Below the pieces are notes generated by a model that saw nothing but the letters and a program-made list of their open reading frames with translations, did no database searches and had not been told where the DNA came from. The position numbers were made by a program, and so were the translations under genes. A stretch of DNA of 64,000 bases from NCBI RefSeq assembly GCF_014252075.1, contig NZ_CP059209.1, forward strand, positions 572,274 to 636,273, written 5' to 3'. Source of the stretch: Blattabacterium cuenoti. Its GTDB lineage: Bacteria > Bacteroidota > Bacteroidia > Flavobacteriales > Blattabacteriaceae. Shown one piece after another: positions 49,515-58,707 of this stretch (position 1 is the stretch's first letter; each line of letters opens with the position of its first letter).

Positions 49515-50707
49515 TCTGAAATCATTTCATTTATTCTTCTTGAAGAAAAAAAAGATATAATAATCCCTATTGTAAGAATAATACTTATAACTATACAAGA
49601 ATCTAACATTGTTACTTTTACAGGAAAAGAAATTTTTCCTATTACTTTAATAAGTTGATATTTCTTTTGGATAAAGGACATTATATATGCCAGAAATAAA
49701 CCACTAAAACATCCAAAAATAGTAATTAAGAAGCCTATATGTAAAAAAATAGTTTTGATTTTGCATAAAGAAAAACCAATGTACCATAATGTAAAAAGTT
49801 CTTTTATTTTATCTAATTGCAAAATAAAAATAGCACTAAATAAATTGAATCCAGTAATCAAAGTCATTAAACTAAATAAAAAATAAACAAATATTTTTTC
49901 TGTATTCAGAACTTTGTAAAAAGCTTTTTCTTTTTCTGTTCGTGTTATTATATCAAAATTTGATCCCAATTTTTCTATCAAAATATTTTTTATTTTTTGA
50001 ATGTCAGCTTTTTTATGAATTTTTATTTCTAATGTTTGAATTCCCTTTTCTTTTATTATATTCTGAATTTCAGATAAATTACAAAACAAATATTCTATAT
50101 CCATTTTTCTACTAAATTGAAAAACACCTTTTATAGAAATTTTTTTTTGAATAAAAAATGGAATAAAAGTATTATGATCCTTTTTGTAAGAAAAAAATAG
50201 AATTTTATAAGGAATTTTGATCTGTTTTCTAAATATTATTGGAAAATAAAATGTCATAGAAGACCATCCTACATACACATTTAAAGAACCAGGACATAAA
50301 GTATTTTTTAAATCTATTTTTTTGAATTTTTCCATAACTTTTTCATATTCTGTATCTACCCCTTTTAAAGAAAAAAAATATTTTTTATTGTTATAATGCA
50401 AAAAAACTTTTTTTTCCATAGTTTTAGAAAAAGCGATGATTCCTTTTATAGATTTTATTTTTTTTGTGATAATTCCGTTATCAGAAAATAAATCTCCTTT
50501 ATTAGAAGAAATGATAATGTCAGGATAATGAATTTGATAAAATTTTTTATTCAAATTTTCTAATCCAGAAAAAACAAATAAAATTATAGCCAGAGAAAAT
50601 GTGGAAACATTAAGAGATAAAACAGATAAAAAAACAATAACATTTACAATGTTCGTTTTTTTTTTAGAAAAAAAATAGCGTACAGATATATAAAATTCTG
50701 TTTTCAA
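49505..50707 (-). CDS. ABC transporter permease, LolC/E (FtsX-like) type
   Basis: A 400-residue protein with an N-terminal membrane segment (about 20-45), a large periplasmic-type domain, and three C-terminal membrane helices (about 270-390), the four-helix layout of LolC/LolE/FtsX. LolC/E extract lipoproteins from the inner membrane for outer-membrane targeting; the presence of lgt in the window fits lipoprotein maturation. No ATPase (LolD) gene is adjacent. The gene follows rbfA by 12 bp, an order I recall from Flavobacteriia. MacB-like function cannot be excluded. Confidence 0.82.
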   Translation of the reverse strand: MKTEFYISVRYFFSKKKTNIVNVIVFLSVLSLNVSTFSLAIILFVFSGLENLNKKFYQIHYPDIIISSNKGDLFSDNGIITKKIKSIKGIIAFSKTMEKKVFLHYNNKKYFFSLKGVDTEYEKVMEKFKKIDLKNTLCPGSLNVYVGWSSMTFYFPIIFRKQIKIPYKILFFSYKKDHNTFIPFFIQKKISIKGVFQFSRKMDIEYLFCNLSEIQNIIKEKGIQTLEIKIHKKADIQKIKNILIEKLGSNFDIITRTEKEKAFYKVLNTEKIFVYFLFSLMTLITGFNLFSAIFILQLDKIKELFTLWYIGFSLCKIKTIFLHIGFLITIFGCFSGLFLAYIMSFIQKKYQLIKVIGKISFPVKVTMLDSCIVISIILTIGIIISFFSSRRINEMISDYK

Positions 50708-50719
50708 AAACTTAATCTT

Positions 50720-51019
50720 TTATTGATACAAAAAATCTAATCTTGGGATTTTTTTCACACGATATCTAAGTCTTTTAGAAAGTAATTTTCTATAAAATCT
50801 AGATTTGGAACGTATAAATTCTAAAATTTCCTTATTAAAATAAGGAAAAATTCTGATATAGACTTTTATTAAATTCATATCGGGAGTTATGCATACTTTA
50901 ATCAAAGTAACCAAAAATTTTTCGTTATTTTTATTTCTAATTTCTTCTTCTTCATTCAGAATTTCTGCTATTTCTATAGAAAATATTGAAGATAATTTTT
51001 CATTTTTAATGAAATTCAT
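50720..51019 (-). CDS. rbfA: Ribosome-binding factor A
   Basis: Cold-shock and 16S rRNA maturation factor with a KH-type fold. The 99-residue product shows the family pattern: an N-terminal helix ending EIAEILNEEE, the strand FLVTLIKVCITPDMNLIKVYIRIFP, and a C-terminal LRYRVKKIPRLDFLYQ. Slightly short (usual 110-130), with loss at the C-terminus. It heads a two-gene unit with the permease. Confidence 0.93.
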   Translation of the reverse strand: MNFIKNEKLSSIFSIEIAEILNEEEEIRNKNNEKFLVTLIKVCITPDMNLIKVYIRIFPYFNKEILEFIRSKSRFYRKLLSKRLRYRVKKIPRLDFLYQ

Positions 51020-51130
51020 TTATTTAATAATAGTTTTGACGAAAATTATAAATGATATAAAAAAAAATTCAGAAAAATTTGTAACAGGAAAAATAATATT
51101 GTAAAATTGCAAGAAACCCATTTTTTCACT

Positions 51131-51204
51131 GGTCCCATAGCTCAGTTGGTTAGAGCACCTGACTCATAATCAGGGAGTCGCTGGTTCAAATCCAGCTGGG
51201 ACCA
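51131..51204 (+). tRNA. tRNA with CAT anticodon (probably Ile2 or elongator Met)
   Basis: A 74-nt cloverleaf with fully paired acceptor GGTCCCA/TGGGACC, D-arm GCTC/GAGC, anticodon stem CCTGA/TCAGG with loop CTCATAA, T-arm GCTGG TTCAAAT CCAGC, discriminator A. G1-C72 pairing rules out an initiator. The T-arm and anticodon stem resemble E. coli tRNA-Ile2, so lysidine-modified Ile2 is somewhat favoured, but elongator Met remains possible. It converges on tRNA-Arg(CCT), 12 bp away. Confidence 0.92.
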
Positions 51205-51216
51205 TTTTTCCACTTG

Positions 51217-51291
51217 TAACCGGGGAGGGATTCGAACCCACAACCTACAGTTTAGGAAACTGTTGTTCTATCCTATTTGAACTACCCAGTC
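51217..51291 (-). tRNA. tRNA-Arg (CCT), overlapping the end of rpmA
   Basis: Reverse strand gives a 75-nt cloverleaf: acceptor GACTGGG/CCCGGTT, D-stem GTTC/GAAC, anticodon stem ACAGT/ACTGT with loop TTCCTAA (anticodon CCT), T-loop TTCGAAT, discriminator A. It reads AGG. A T-T mismatch occurs in the T-stem and a G-U closes the acceptor. Its 5' ten bases are also the last codons and stop of rpmA on the same strand. Confidence 0.88.
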
Positions 51292-51548
51292 TTTTTTCTT
51301 GATATAACAGAAACAACTGATCTATTTTTTTTTATTTTCTTAAAATAAACATATCCACTTTTTATAGCATATAAAGAGTGATCTTTTCCTATTCCTACAT
51401 TTTTTCCAGGGTGATGTTTAGTTCCACGTTGTCGAACTATTATGTTTCCGGAATTCGCATATTGATTTCCATATATTTTAACACCTAATCTTCTTCCGAT
51501 TGAATCTCTTCCATTTCTAGAACTTCCTGAACCTTTTTTATGAGCCAT
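51282..51548 (-). CDS. rpmA: Ribosomal protein L27
   Basis: 50S protein near the peptidyl-transferase centre. The 88-residue product starts [16 protein letters not shown], has [44 protein letters not shown] features in order, and ends VISRKKTG, at normal length. Its N-terminal extension type starts directly with MAHKKG, so no protease-cleaved leader. It follows rplU by 2 bp. The TAG stop at 51284-51282 lies inside tRNA-Arg(CCT). Confidence 0.98.
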   Translation of the reverse strand: MAHKKGSGSSRNGRDSIGRRLGVKIYGNQYANSGNIIVRQRGTKHHPGKNVGIGKDHSLYAIKSGYVYFKKIKKNRSVVSVISRKKTG

Positions 51549-51550
51549 TT

Positions 51551-51880
51551 TTAATTTTTGTTTTTTTCTAAAAAAGAAATCACTTTAATTTTTGAAAAAA
51601 TAGGTCTAAATCCATTTTTTACTTTATATCCTTTTCTTCTATTTTTTTTGAAAATAATAATTTTACTTCCTTTTATATGTTGTAATATTTCTACTTGAAC
51701 ACTTATATTTTCTAAAAAAGGATCTCCAAAAAAAGGAATTCCTTTTTTAGAAAACAAAAAAACTTGGTTTAAAAACATTTTATCTCCCAAATTCATAGAA
51801 GAAATATAAGGAACATAAACATATTTATTTTCAATAAGTTGGAATTGCTTCCCTTGTATATTTACAATAGCGTAAGTCAT
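51551..51880 (-). CDS. rplU: Ribosomal protein L21
   Basis: 50S protein normally encoded directly upstream of rpmA, as here. The 109-residue product begins [15 protein letters not shown], has a central beta-rich region, and the C-terminal [20 protein letters not shown] typical of L21. Length is normal (about 103-110; longer forms exist). It sits 7 bp downstream of sufS, so the ribosomal pair could be read from the suf transcript or a promoter inside sufS. Confidence 0.96.
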   Translation of the reverse strand: MTYAIVNIQGKQFQLIENKYVYVPYISSMNLGDKMFLNQVFLFSKKGIPFFGDPFLENISVQVEILQHIKGSKIIIFKKNRRKGYKVKNGFRPIFSKIKVISFLEKNKN

Positions 51881-51887
51881 AAAATTT

Positions 51888-53126
51888 TTAATACTTTAAT
51901 AACAATTTTTTTGCTTTTAAAAGACCTTCAAATAAACAATCTATTTCTTTAAAAGTATTATACACAGAGAAACTAGCACGAACCATCCCTGAAACTTTAA
52001 AAAAGTTCATTAATGGCTGAGCGCACAAATGTCCTGTACGAACAGAAATCCCTAAACGATCTAAAACACTTCCTACATCAAAACAATGTAATTTATTTAA
52101 ATTAAAAGAAATAATACTGGATTTTTGAGAAAAATCTTTAGTTTCTCCATATAATTGAATTCCATCTATGGAACTTAAACTTTGGATTGCATATGACAAA
52201 AGTTTTTCTTTATAAGATTGAATATTTGATATTCCAATTTTTTCCACAAAATCTATAGCCGATCCCCATACAATGATTCCTTCTATATTTGGAGTCCCTG
52301 CTTCAAATTTAAAAGGTAAATCGGAATAAGTTGTTTTTTCAAAACTAACATTTTCAATCATTTCTCCTCCAAATTGATAAGGAGAAATAGTTTCCAATAT
52401 TTCTTTTTTTCCATATAAGACTCCAATTCCAGTAGGTCCATACATTTTATGTGCAGAAAAAACATAAAAATCTGTATTTAAATCTTGCATGTTCAAATCT
52501 AAATTAGAAGGAACTTGAGCTCCATCAATCAAAACTAAAGCGCCATATTCATGAGATTTATCAATAATATATTTTATAGGATTAATTATTCCTAAAACAT
52601 TAGATATATGACTAATAGATACTATTTTTGTTTTTCTTGAAATTAAAAATTCAAAAGACTTTAATTGGAAGAAACCATTTTCATCAATGGGGATTATTTT
52701 TAAAATAGCACCTTTTTTTTCACAAAGAATTTGCCATGGAACAATATTTGAATGATGTTCAGAACAAGAAATAATAATTTCGTCTCCTTTTCCTATCAAA
52801 GAACTAATACTACAAGCGACTAAATTAATGGATTCTGTAGTCCCTTTTGTAAAAACAATTTCTGAAGAATATTTTGCATGAATAAATTTCTGAATTTTTT
52901 TTCTTGTATTTTCTACTTGTATTGTAGCTTTTTGACTAAGATAATGCAATCCACGATGAACATTAGCATTCATTATAGAATAATAATTTTGAGTGGCTTG
53001 AATAACCTGTAAAGGTTTTTGAGTAGTAGCCGCATTATCTATATAAACCAAAGGATTTGAATAAACTTTTTCATTTAAAATTGGAAATTGATTTCTTATT
53101 TTCTGTATTTCTTCTTCTGAAAACAT
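51888..53126 (-). CDS. sufS: SufS cysteine desulfurase
   Basis: PLP enzyme that mobilises sulfur from cysteine for Fe-S assembly. The 412-residue group II desulfurase has VYIDNAATTQKP near the N-terminus, the PLP lysine in FSAHKMYGPTG (about residue 226), and the catalytic cysteine in RTGHLCAQPLM (about 362). Length is normal. It is the last gene of the suf operon, 7 bp after sufD. No SufE gene is in the window. Confidence 0.97.
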   Translation of the reverse strand: MFSEEEIQKIRNQFPILNEKVYSNPLVYIDNAATTQKPLQVIQATQNYYSIMNANVHRGLHYLSQKATIQVENTRKKIQKFIHAKYSSEIVFTKGTTESINLVACSISSLIGKGDEIIISCSEHHSNIVPWQILCEKKGAILKIIPIDENGFFQLKSFEFLISRKTKIVSISHISNVLGIINPIKYIIDKSHEYGALVLIDGAQVPSNLDLNMQDLNTDFYVFSAHKMYGPTGIGVLYGKKEILETISPYQFGGEMIENVSFEKTTYSDLPFKFEAGTPNIEGIIVWGSAIDFVEKIGISNIQSYKEKLLSYAIQSLSSIDGIQLYGETKDFSQKSSIISFNLNKLHCFDVGSVLDRLGISVRTGHLCAQPLMNFFKVSGMVRASFSVYNTFKEIDCLFEGLLKAKKLLLKY

Positions 53127-53133
53127 ATATAGA

Positions 53134-54450
53134 TTATAAGTGTTTATTTAATTTTTTTTTCATTTTTTGAATGAAAAATTTTTTCAATTCAAAAATATGA
53201 ATAAGGTTTAATATTTCTTCTATAAAAGAGAATAACAATAACATTTTTCCTTTTTTTTCAGAAATTCCTCTTGATTGGAGATAAAATAACTCTTCTTCTT
53301 GAAGATTTCCTATAGTGCAACCATGTGAACATTTCACATCTTCAGAATAAATTTCTAATTGAGGTTTAGTATACATATACGCTTCATCAGAAAGAATAAT
53401 ATTGCTATTTTTTTGAAAAGCATTTATCCCTTGAATACGTTCATTAACAATTATTTTTCCACTAAAAATACCCTTAGATTTATCTAACAAAATATTCTTG
53501 TATAATTGATAACTATAAGCATTGGAATATAAATGATCTATCAAAGTATGATGATCTACAAATTGATTTTCTGATAAAAGAGAAATTCCATACAAATAAG
53601 AACAAGTTTTTTCTCCACTAGAATAAAATTTCAAATTGTTTCTAATAAAATTTCCTTGAAAAGAAAAAGTGTAAACGGAACATTTGCTATACTTTTTTTG
53701 TTTTAAAAATGTATTATCTATTATAGATGTTTCCCCAAAATTATCTTGTATCTTATAATAATCAATTTTACTATGATTTGAAGCGTAAACTTCACTGACT
53801 GAATTTATAAAAATTAAATGTTTTTTTAAACATTTATAATGTTCAATCACTTTAACATAAGAATGTTCTCCTACTATAATTAAATTTCTAGTATTCAAAA
53901 AAATTTTTTGGGATTCTAAACCAGTAGAAATATGCAATATTTCTATAGGTTTTTCTAAAAATATATTATCAGGTATATAAATATATACACCATCTTTTGA
54001 AAAGATGGTGTTTAAAGTATAGAAAACATTATACTTATAAGAAAATTTTCCATAATAATTTTTAATTTGATTTTCTTTTTGTGAAGCTATATTTGATAAT
54101 ATAACATGATTTTCCACTCCAGATAGTCGAGAAAGAGAAGAATTATATTTTCCATCTATAAAAATCAAAAGAAAAGATTTTTCTCTTTTTAAAAAAATTA
54201 ATTCTTTAATTTTTCGGAATTCTACATCTTGATGTTTTCCTTCTTTACTTCCATAAACTATATGATAATCCTGATTTATAATTGGATTAATATCTGTATT
54301 TTTCCACTCTTCATTTTCAGTAAAAGAAGGAAATCCTTTTTTTTGAAAAAAATCAATGTGTTCTTTTTGCAGAAAGGAAATATAAGAATTTTCTTCTTTT
54401 TTGGAAAAAAATTTATCAATTAATAAAATTATTTTTTCTTTTAACTGCAT
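53134..54450 (-). CDS. sufD: SufD Fe-S assembly protein
   Basis: Scaffold partner of SufB and SufC. The product (438 residues) is beta-helical in pattern, poorly conserved at the N-terminus, with the characteristic C-terminal region VKCSHGCTIGNLQEEELFYLQSRGIS (about residues 370-400) bearing the conserved histidine. The open frame extends to 54498, but that would overlap sufC by 38 bp; ATG 54450 (MQLKEKIILLID) leaves a 10 bp gap and is preferred. Between sufC and sufS. Confidence 0.93.
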   Translation of the reverse strand: MQLKEKIILLIDKFFSKKEENSYISFLQKEHIDFFQKKGFPSFTENEEWKNTDINPIINQDYHIVYGSKEGKHQDVEFRKIKELIFLKREKSFLLIFIDGKYNSSLSRLSGVENHVILSNIASQKENQIKNYYGKFSYKYNVFYTLNTIFSKDGVYIYIPDNIFLEKPIEILHISTGLESQKIFLNTRNLIIVGEHSYVKVIEHYKCLKKHLIFINSVSEVYASNHSKIDYYKIQDNFGETSIIDNTFLKQKKYSKCSVYTFSFQGNFIRNNLKFYSSGEKTCSYLYGISLLSENQFVDHHTLIDHLYSNAYSYQLYKNILLDKSKGIFSGKIIVNERIQGINAFQKNSNIILSDEAYMYTKPQLEIYSEDVKCSHGCTIGNLQEEELFYLQSRGISEKKGKMLLLFSFIEEILNLIHIFELKKFFIQKMKKKLNKHL

Positions 54451-54460
54451 TGAATTAAAA

Positions 54461-55222
54461 TTATAACGAACAATCTTTTTTTTTGACAATCCAGTCATAT
54501 CCCTCTTTTTCTAATTTTTCAGCTAATTTTTTATTTCCCGATTGAATAATTTTACCATTATATAAAATATGTACAATATAATCTGTTAGAATATGATCTA
54601 ACAATCTCTTATAATGAGTAATAATTAAAACAGAATTTTTTTTATTTCGATAAGTATTAATTCCCTGAGAAACTACACGTAAAGCATCTATATCTAATCC
54701 TGAATCTACCTCATCTAAAATTGATAATAAAGGATCTAACATTATCATTTGAAATATTTCATTCCGTTTTTTTTCTCCTCCTGAAAATCCTTCATTTAGA
54801 GAACGATAAACAAAATCTTTTTCAATATTTAATCTGGAAGAAGTCTCTTTTATTTTCAATAATATTTCTTTAGCAGATATTTTATTCAGATCTCTTGCTT
54901 TTCGTATAGAATTTATAGATGTTTTTATAAAATTAATAACGGAAATTCCTGGTATTTCTATTGGATGTTGAAAAGAAAGAAAAATTCCCAAATGTGCGCG
55001 TTCTTCTGGAGATAAATTTATCAAATTTTTATTCAAAAAATAAATATCTCCTTCAGTTATTCTATACTCTTTTTTTCCGGCTACTATAGAAGCAAGAGTA
55101 CTTTTTCCAGAACCATTGGGTCCCATGATCACATGAGTTTCTCCTGCATTTATTTCTAAATTAATTCCTTTCAGAACTTCTTTATCTTCTATAGATACAT
55201 GTAAATTTTTTATACTTAACAT
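54461..55222 (-). CDS. sufC: SufC ATPase
   Basis: ABC-type ATPase of the SufBCD scaffold. The protein (253 residues) shows Walker A GPNGSGKSTLAS (about residues 35-46), signature GFSGGEKKRNEIFQ, and Walker B LSILDEVDSGLDIDAL. The frame extends to a TTG at 55243 overlapping sufB; ATG 55222 (MLSIKNLHVSIED) matches the family N-terminus. Length is normal. Confidence 0.97.
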   Translation of the reverse strand: MLSIKNLHVSIEDKEVLKGINLEINAGETHVIMGPNGSGKSTLASIVAGKKEYRITEGDIYFLNKNLINLSPEERAHLGIFLSFQHPIEIPGISVINFIKTSINSIRKARDLNKISAKEILLKIKETSSRLNIEKDFVYRSLNEGFSGGEKKRNEIFQMIMLDPLLSILDEVDSGLDIDALRVVSQGINTYRNKKNSVLIITHYKRLLDHILTDYIVHILYNGKIIQSGNKKLAEKLEKEGYDWIVKKKDCSL

Positions 55223-55235
55223 AATTATTTGAACG

Positions 55236-56681
55236 TTACCCAACAGACCCCTCCAAAGATATTTCTAAAAGTTTTTGAGCTTCTACTGCAAATTCCATAG
55301 GCAATTTTTTTAAAATTTCACTGCTAAAACCATGAACTATTAAAGAAATAGCTTTTTCTGTATCAATCCCTCTTTGATTGCAATAAAAAATTTGTTCTTC
55401 TCCTATCTTTGAGGTAGTTGCTTCGTGTTCTACTTGAGAAGTAGAATTATTATATACATGAATGTATGGAAAAGTATGCGCTCCACATTGATCTCCTATT
55501 AATAAAGAATCGCATTGAGAAAAATTTCGTGAATGAACGGCTTGAGAAGTCATTTTAACCAATCCTCTATAATTATTTTGGGCTTTCCCTGCAGATATTC
55601 CTTTTGATATAATTACACTCTTTGTATGTTTACCGATATGTATCATTTTGGTCCCCGTATCTGCTTGTTGGAAATCTTTAGTCAAGGCTAAAGAATAAAA
55701 TTTTCCCATAGAAAAATCTCCTTTCAGAATACAAGATGGATATTTCCAAGTGATAGAAGAACCTGTTTCTACTTGTATCCAAGATATTTTTGCTTTTTTT
55801 TCACATAATCCACGTTTTGTAACAAAATTAAAAACTCCTCCTTCTCCTTTTTTATTTCCGGGGAACCAATTTTGAACAGTAGAATATTTGACTTCAGAAT
55901 TTTCCAAAGCTATAATTTCCACGACAGCTGCATGTAATTGATTTTCACTTCTTTGAGGGGAAGTGCATCCTTCTAAATAACTCACATAAGAATCTTTATC
56001 TGCAATTATCAAAGTTCTTTCAAATTGACCTGTTCCTTTTTCGTTAATGCGAAAATATGTTGATAATTCCATAGGACAACGAATTCCTTTTGGAATATAA
56101 CAAAAAGAACCATCTGAAAAAACAGCGGAATTAAGAGCTGCATAAAAATTATCCTTTTTTGAAACTACTGAACCTAAATATTTTCTAACAATATCTGGAT
56201 ATTCCTTTAAAGCATCATTAATAGAACAAAATATTATTCCTTTATCTTTCAATTTTTTCTGAAATGTAGTGGCTAAAGAAACGGAATCTAATACGATATC
56301 TGTAGCTACTCCAGAAAGGCTTTTTCTTTCTTCTATAGGAACTCCTAATTTTTCAAATGTATTTATTAATTCTGTATCTACTTCTTCTAACTTATTTAAG
56401 TTTATTTTTTTTTTAGGAGCGGAATAATAACTTATTTCTTGAAATTTTGGAACATGATATTTTATATTCGCCCATTTTGGAGTTTTCATTTTTTTCCACA
56501 TATAATAGGATTCTAATCTCCATTCTAACATCCATGTTGGTTCATTTTTTTTTTCCGTTATTAGGCGAATAATATCCTCATTTAATCCTATAGGGATTTT
56601 ATCTGATTCTATTGGAGTATAAAATCCATATTTATACTCAGATTCAGTAAAATCTTTTAGTATTTTGTTGTTTTCTTTCAT
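55236..56681 (-). CDS. sufB: SufB Fe-S scaffold protein
   Basis: Main scaffold on which the Fe-S cluster is built with SufC and SufD. The 481-residue protein has the N-terminal [18 protein letters not shown] region, [20 protein letters not shown], and the C-terminal [21 protein letters not shown] with the conserved glutamate. Length is normal (about 480-495). It follows the sufA-like gene by 6 bp and precedes sufC. Confidence 0.98.
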   Translation of the reverse strand: MKENNKILKDFTESEYKYGFYTPIESDKIPIGLNEDIIRLITEKKNEPTWMLEWRLESYYMWKKMKTPKWANIKYHVPKFQEISYYSAPKKKINLNKLEEVDTELINTFEKLGVPIEERKSLSGVATDIVLDSVSLATTFQKKLKDKGIIFCSINDALKEYPDIVRKYLGSVVSKKDNFYAALNSAVFSDGSFCYIPKGIRCPMELSTYFRINEKGTGQFERTLIIADKDSYVSYLEGCTSPQRSENQLHAAVVEIIALENSEVKYSTVQNWFPGNKKGEGGVFNFVTKRGLCEKKAKISWIQVETGSSITWKYPSCILKGDFSMGKFYSLALTKDFQQADTGTKMIHIGKHTKSVIISKGISAGKAQNNYRGLVKMTSQAVHSRNFSQCDSLLIGDQCGAHTFPYIHVYNNSTSQVEHEATTSKIGEEQIFYCNQRGIDTEKAISLIVHGFSSEILKKLPMEFAVEAQKLLEISLEGSVG

Positions 56682-56687
56682 TATGAT

Positions 56688-57017
56688 TTATGATGAAAAA
56701 CTTTTTCCACACCCACAAGTATGTTTTGCGTTAGGATTTGTAAAATAAAATCCTTTTCCATTTAATCCATCTGAATACTCCAACGTTGTTCCTTCTAAAT
56801 AAGGAATACTATTTTGATCTATCAATATATTCATTTCTTGATGCTGAAAGAGTTTGTCTCCTTTTTGTTTTTCTTGATCAAAAGTCAGTTCATATGACAT
56901 CCCTGAACATCCTCCACTTTTAACACCAAACCTTACGAAAGAAACATTATGAGAAAAACCTTCCTCTTTCATAAGAGTAATTAATTTATTTTTAGCTTTT
57001 TCAGATATAAAAACCAT
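56688..57017 (-). CDS. sufA: A-type Fe-S carrier (SufA/IscA/ErpA family)
   Basis: Carries Fe-S clusters to apo-enzymes. The 109-residue protein has the three cluster cysteines in SGGCSGMSYELTF and the terminal HTCGCGKSF. The frame extends 13 codons upstream, but ATG 57017 (MVFISEKAKNKL) aligns with the family start. It heads sufA-B-C-D-S, an order typical of the phylum. Candidate clients nearby are LeuC and aconitase. The sufA name is assigned by context. Confidence 0.93.
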   Translation of the reverse strand: MVFISEKAKNKLITLMKEEGFSHNVSFVRFGVKSGGCSGMSYELTFDQEKQKGDKLFQHQEMNILIDQNSIPYLEGTTLEYSDGLNGKGFYFTNPNAKHTCGCGKSFSS

Positions 57018-57083
57018 AATACTTTTAATTTTTTTTAATTTTAAAGTTAAAGACAAAGATATATATAATCAATTTTCATTTTT

Positions 57084-57602
57084 TTAATTTAAAAACCAAG
57101 TTATTTTTGTGATTCCTTCTTTTATTCCCCATTTTTCTGACATTCCAGCATTAATTTCTAAAACATATTTTATTTTCGAAGAAAAATCAACTATTTCAAA
57201 ATCTCTCATAGGACTAACATCCTTATTCACAAAAATTACAGTATCAAATTGATTTATATAAATAATATCTAAAGGAATTCTCATATTCTTCATATCAATC
57301 TTTTTATATTCTTCTTGGTTATTTAGCAAAAACAACATTCCTCTATTTTCTTCCAAAAAAGATCTGTATTTTAATCCATTCATTTTTTCTGTATCTCTAT
57401 ATGCTAATTCTATATCTATTTTTTTGATGATAGAATTTTTATTTCTCATATATAATTCTCCATGTCTAATGAATTTTATTTCCAATAGATCTCCCACTCC
57501 CATATTTAAATCTAAAAAAAAATCATGATCACTTCTTTCAGAAGAAAGAATAAAAAGTAATAAAAACACTATCAGTGGAAAAAAAACATTAATTTTTTTC
57601 AT
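57084..57602 (-). CDS. DUF192 family protein
   Basis: A 172-residue protein with an N-terminal signal or membrane-anchor segment (MKKINVFFPLIVFLLLFILSS) and a DUF192 domain (about 55-170: IELAYRDTEKMNGLKYR, NRGMLFLL, MKNMRIPLDIIYIN, VLEINAGMSEKWGI). Its biochemical role is not established as far as I know. It is likely exported or anchored on the outer face of the inner membrane. The start overlaps lgt by 14 bp. Confidence 0.9.
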   Translation of the reverse strand: MKKINVFFPLIVFLLLFILSSERSDHDFFLDLNMGVGDLLEIKFIRHGELYMRNKNSIIKKIDIELAYRDTEKMNGLKYRSFLEENRGMLFLLNNQEEYKKIDMKNMRIPLDIIYINQFDTVIFVNKDVSPMRDFEIVDFSSKIKYVLEINAGMSEKWGIKEGITKITWFLN

Positions 57603-58479
57603 GATAACAAAAAATATTTTTGATTCTTAATTTAAGAAGAAATAATCCAAAAATAATACAAGGAATACTTAGACATTGTCCTGTGTTTAAATATAAAAAA
57701 TTAAAAACTTCCTTTCCTTGTGGTTCTTTTAAAAATTCTAATATAAAACGTGCAGACCAAAGAAAAGTAAAAAATATACCAGATAAAAATCCATCTTCAA
57801 TTTTTCTTCTTTTATTATTATATAAATGCCACAACAATAAAAAAATGAATAGATAACTAATCGATTCATATATTTGCGCAGGATGTCTAGGGACTATTTC
57901 TCCATATTCTGTATCCATTTGTACAAATTTCACTGCCCATGGCAATTTAGCATTACATGGTTTTCCTACTATTTCAGAATTAAAAAAATTTCCTATCCTA
58001 ATAAAAACAGCTGATATAGAGACAGATATACATAGTCTATCACATATCCAAACAAAAGATTTTTTAAGTATTTTTTTACTATAAAAAAAGCTGGATAAAA
58101 TAATTCCTATAGTAGCCCCATGGCTAGACAATCCTCTGTAACCAATAAATTCATAACCCTTTATCAAACCTAATAAAGAGTGACGATTGTTTTCTCTAAT
58201 AGGAAGTAATGCTTCTATCCAATGATCCGAAAAATATGAAAAATCATAAAAAAAAACTTGTCCTAATCTCGCTCCAATAATAGTTCCAAGGAAAGTGTAT
58301 ATTAACAAAGGATCCAAATATTTTTGATGTATATTTTCACTTTTATAAATGAATTTCATTATACACCATCCTAACAAAAAAGAAATGATAAACATTAGAC
58401 TATAAATGTGGATAGAAAAGCCTTTCCATAAATAAAATTTATAAATTGGATCCCAATTAATATATTCTAACATTTTCAT
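57589..58479 (-). CDS. lgt: Prolipoprotein diacylglyceryl transferase
   Basis: Inner-membrane enzyme that attaches diacylglycerol to the lipobox cysteine of prolipoproteins. The 296-residue protein has about seven membrane helices, the YRGLSSHGATIG segment with catalytic His, the RIGNFFNSEIVGKP Lgt signature, and a late arginine-bearing ARFILEFLKEPQG. Length is normal. Two ATGs at the start (58479, 58473) are both possible. It overlaps the DUF192 gene and follows yidD by 6 bp. Confidence 0.96.
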   Translation of the reverse strand: MKMLEYINWDPIYKFYLWKGFSIHIYSLMFIISFLLGWCIMKFIYKSENIHQKYLDPLLIYTFLGTIIGARLGQVFFYDFSYFSDHWIEALLPIRENNRHSLLGLIKGYEFIGYRGLSSHGATIGIILSSFFYSKKILKKSFVWICDRLCISVSISAVFIRIGNFFNSEIVGKPCNAKLPWAVKFVQMDTEYGEIVPRHPAQIYESISYLFIFLLLWHLYNNKRRKIEDGFLSGIFFTFLWSARFILEFLKEPQGKEVFNFLYLNTGQCLSIPCIIFGLFLLKLRIKNIFCYHEKN

Positions 58480-58485
58480 ACAAAA

Positions 58486-58707
58486 TTAAATCTTAGGAGG
58501 ATCAAAACCTGAATCCCCCCATGGATTGCATTTAATAATTCTTTTAAGGCCCATGAAAATAGATCTAAAAATGTTAAATTTTTTCATAGACTGAATCATA
58601 TAATCTGAACATGTAGGAACATATCTGCAGTTATTTCCTATCCATGGAGATATACCTACTTGGTAAATTTGAATACTTTTTAGAAAAAATTTTTTGATAA
58701 TCTTCAT
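58486..58707 (-). CDS. yidD: Membrane protein insertion efficiency factor YidD
   Basis: Small protein thought to assist YidC/Sec membrane insertion. The 73-residue protein has the family motifs YQVGISPWIGNNCRYVPTCSDY and RIIKCNPWGDSGFDPP, with the three cysteines intact. Length is normal (about 70-85). Its ATG overlaps the aconitase stop by 4 bp, so it is coupled to aconitase and lgt. Confidence 0.95.
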   Translation of the reverse strand: MKIIKKFFLKSIQIYQVGISPWIGNNCRYVPTCSDYMIQSMKKFNIFRSIFMGLKRIIKCNPWGDSGFDPPKI

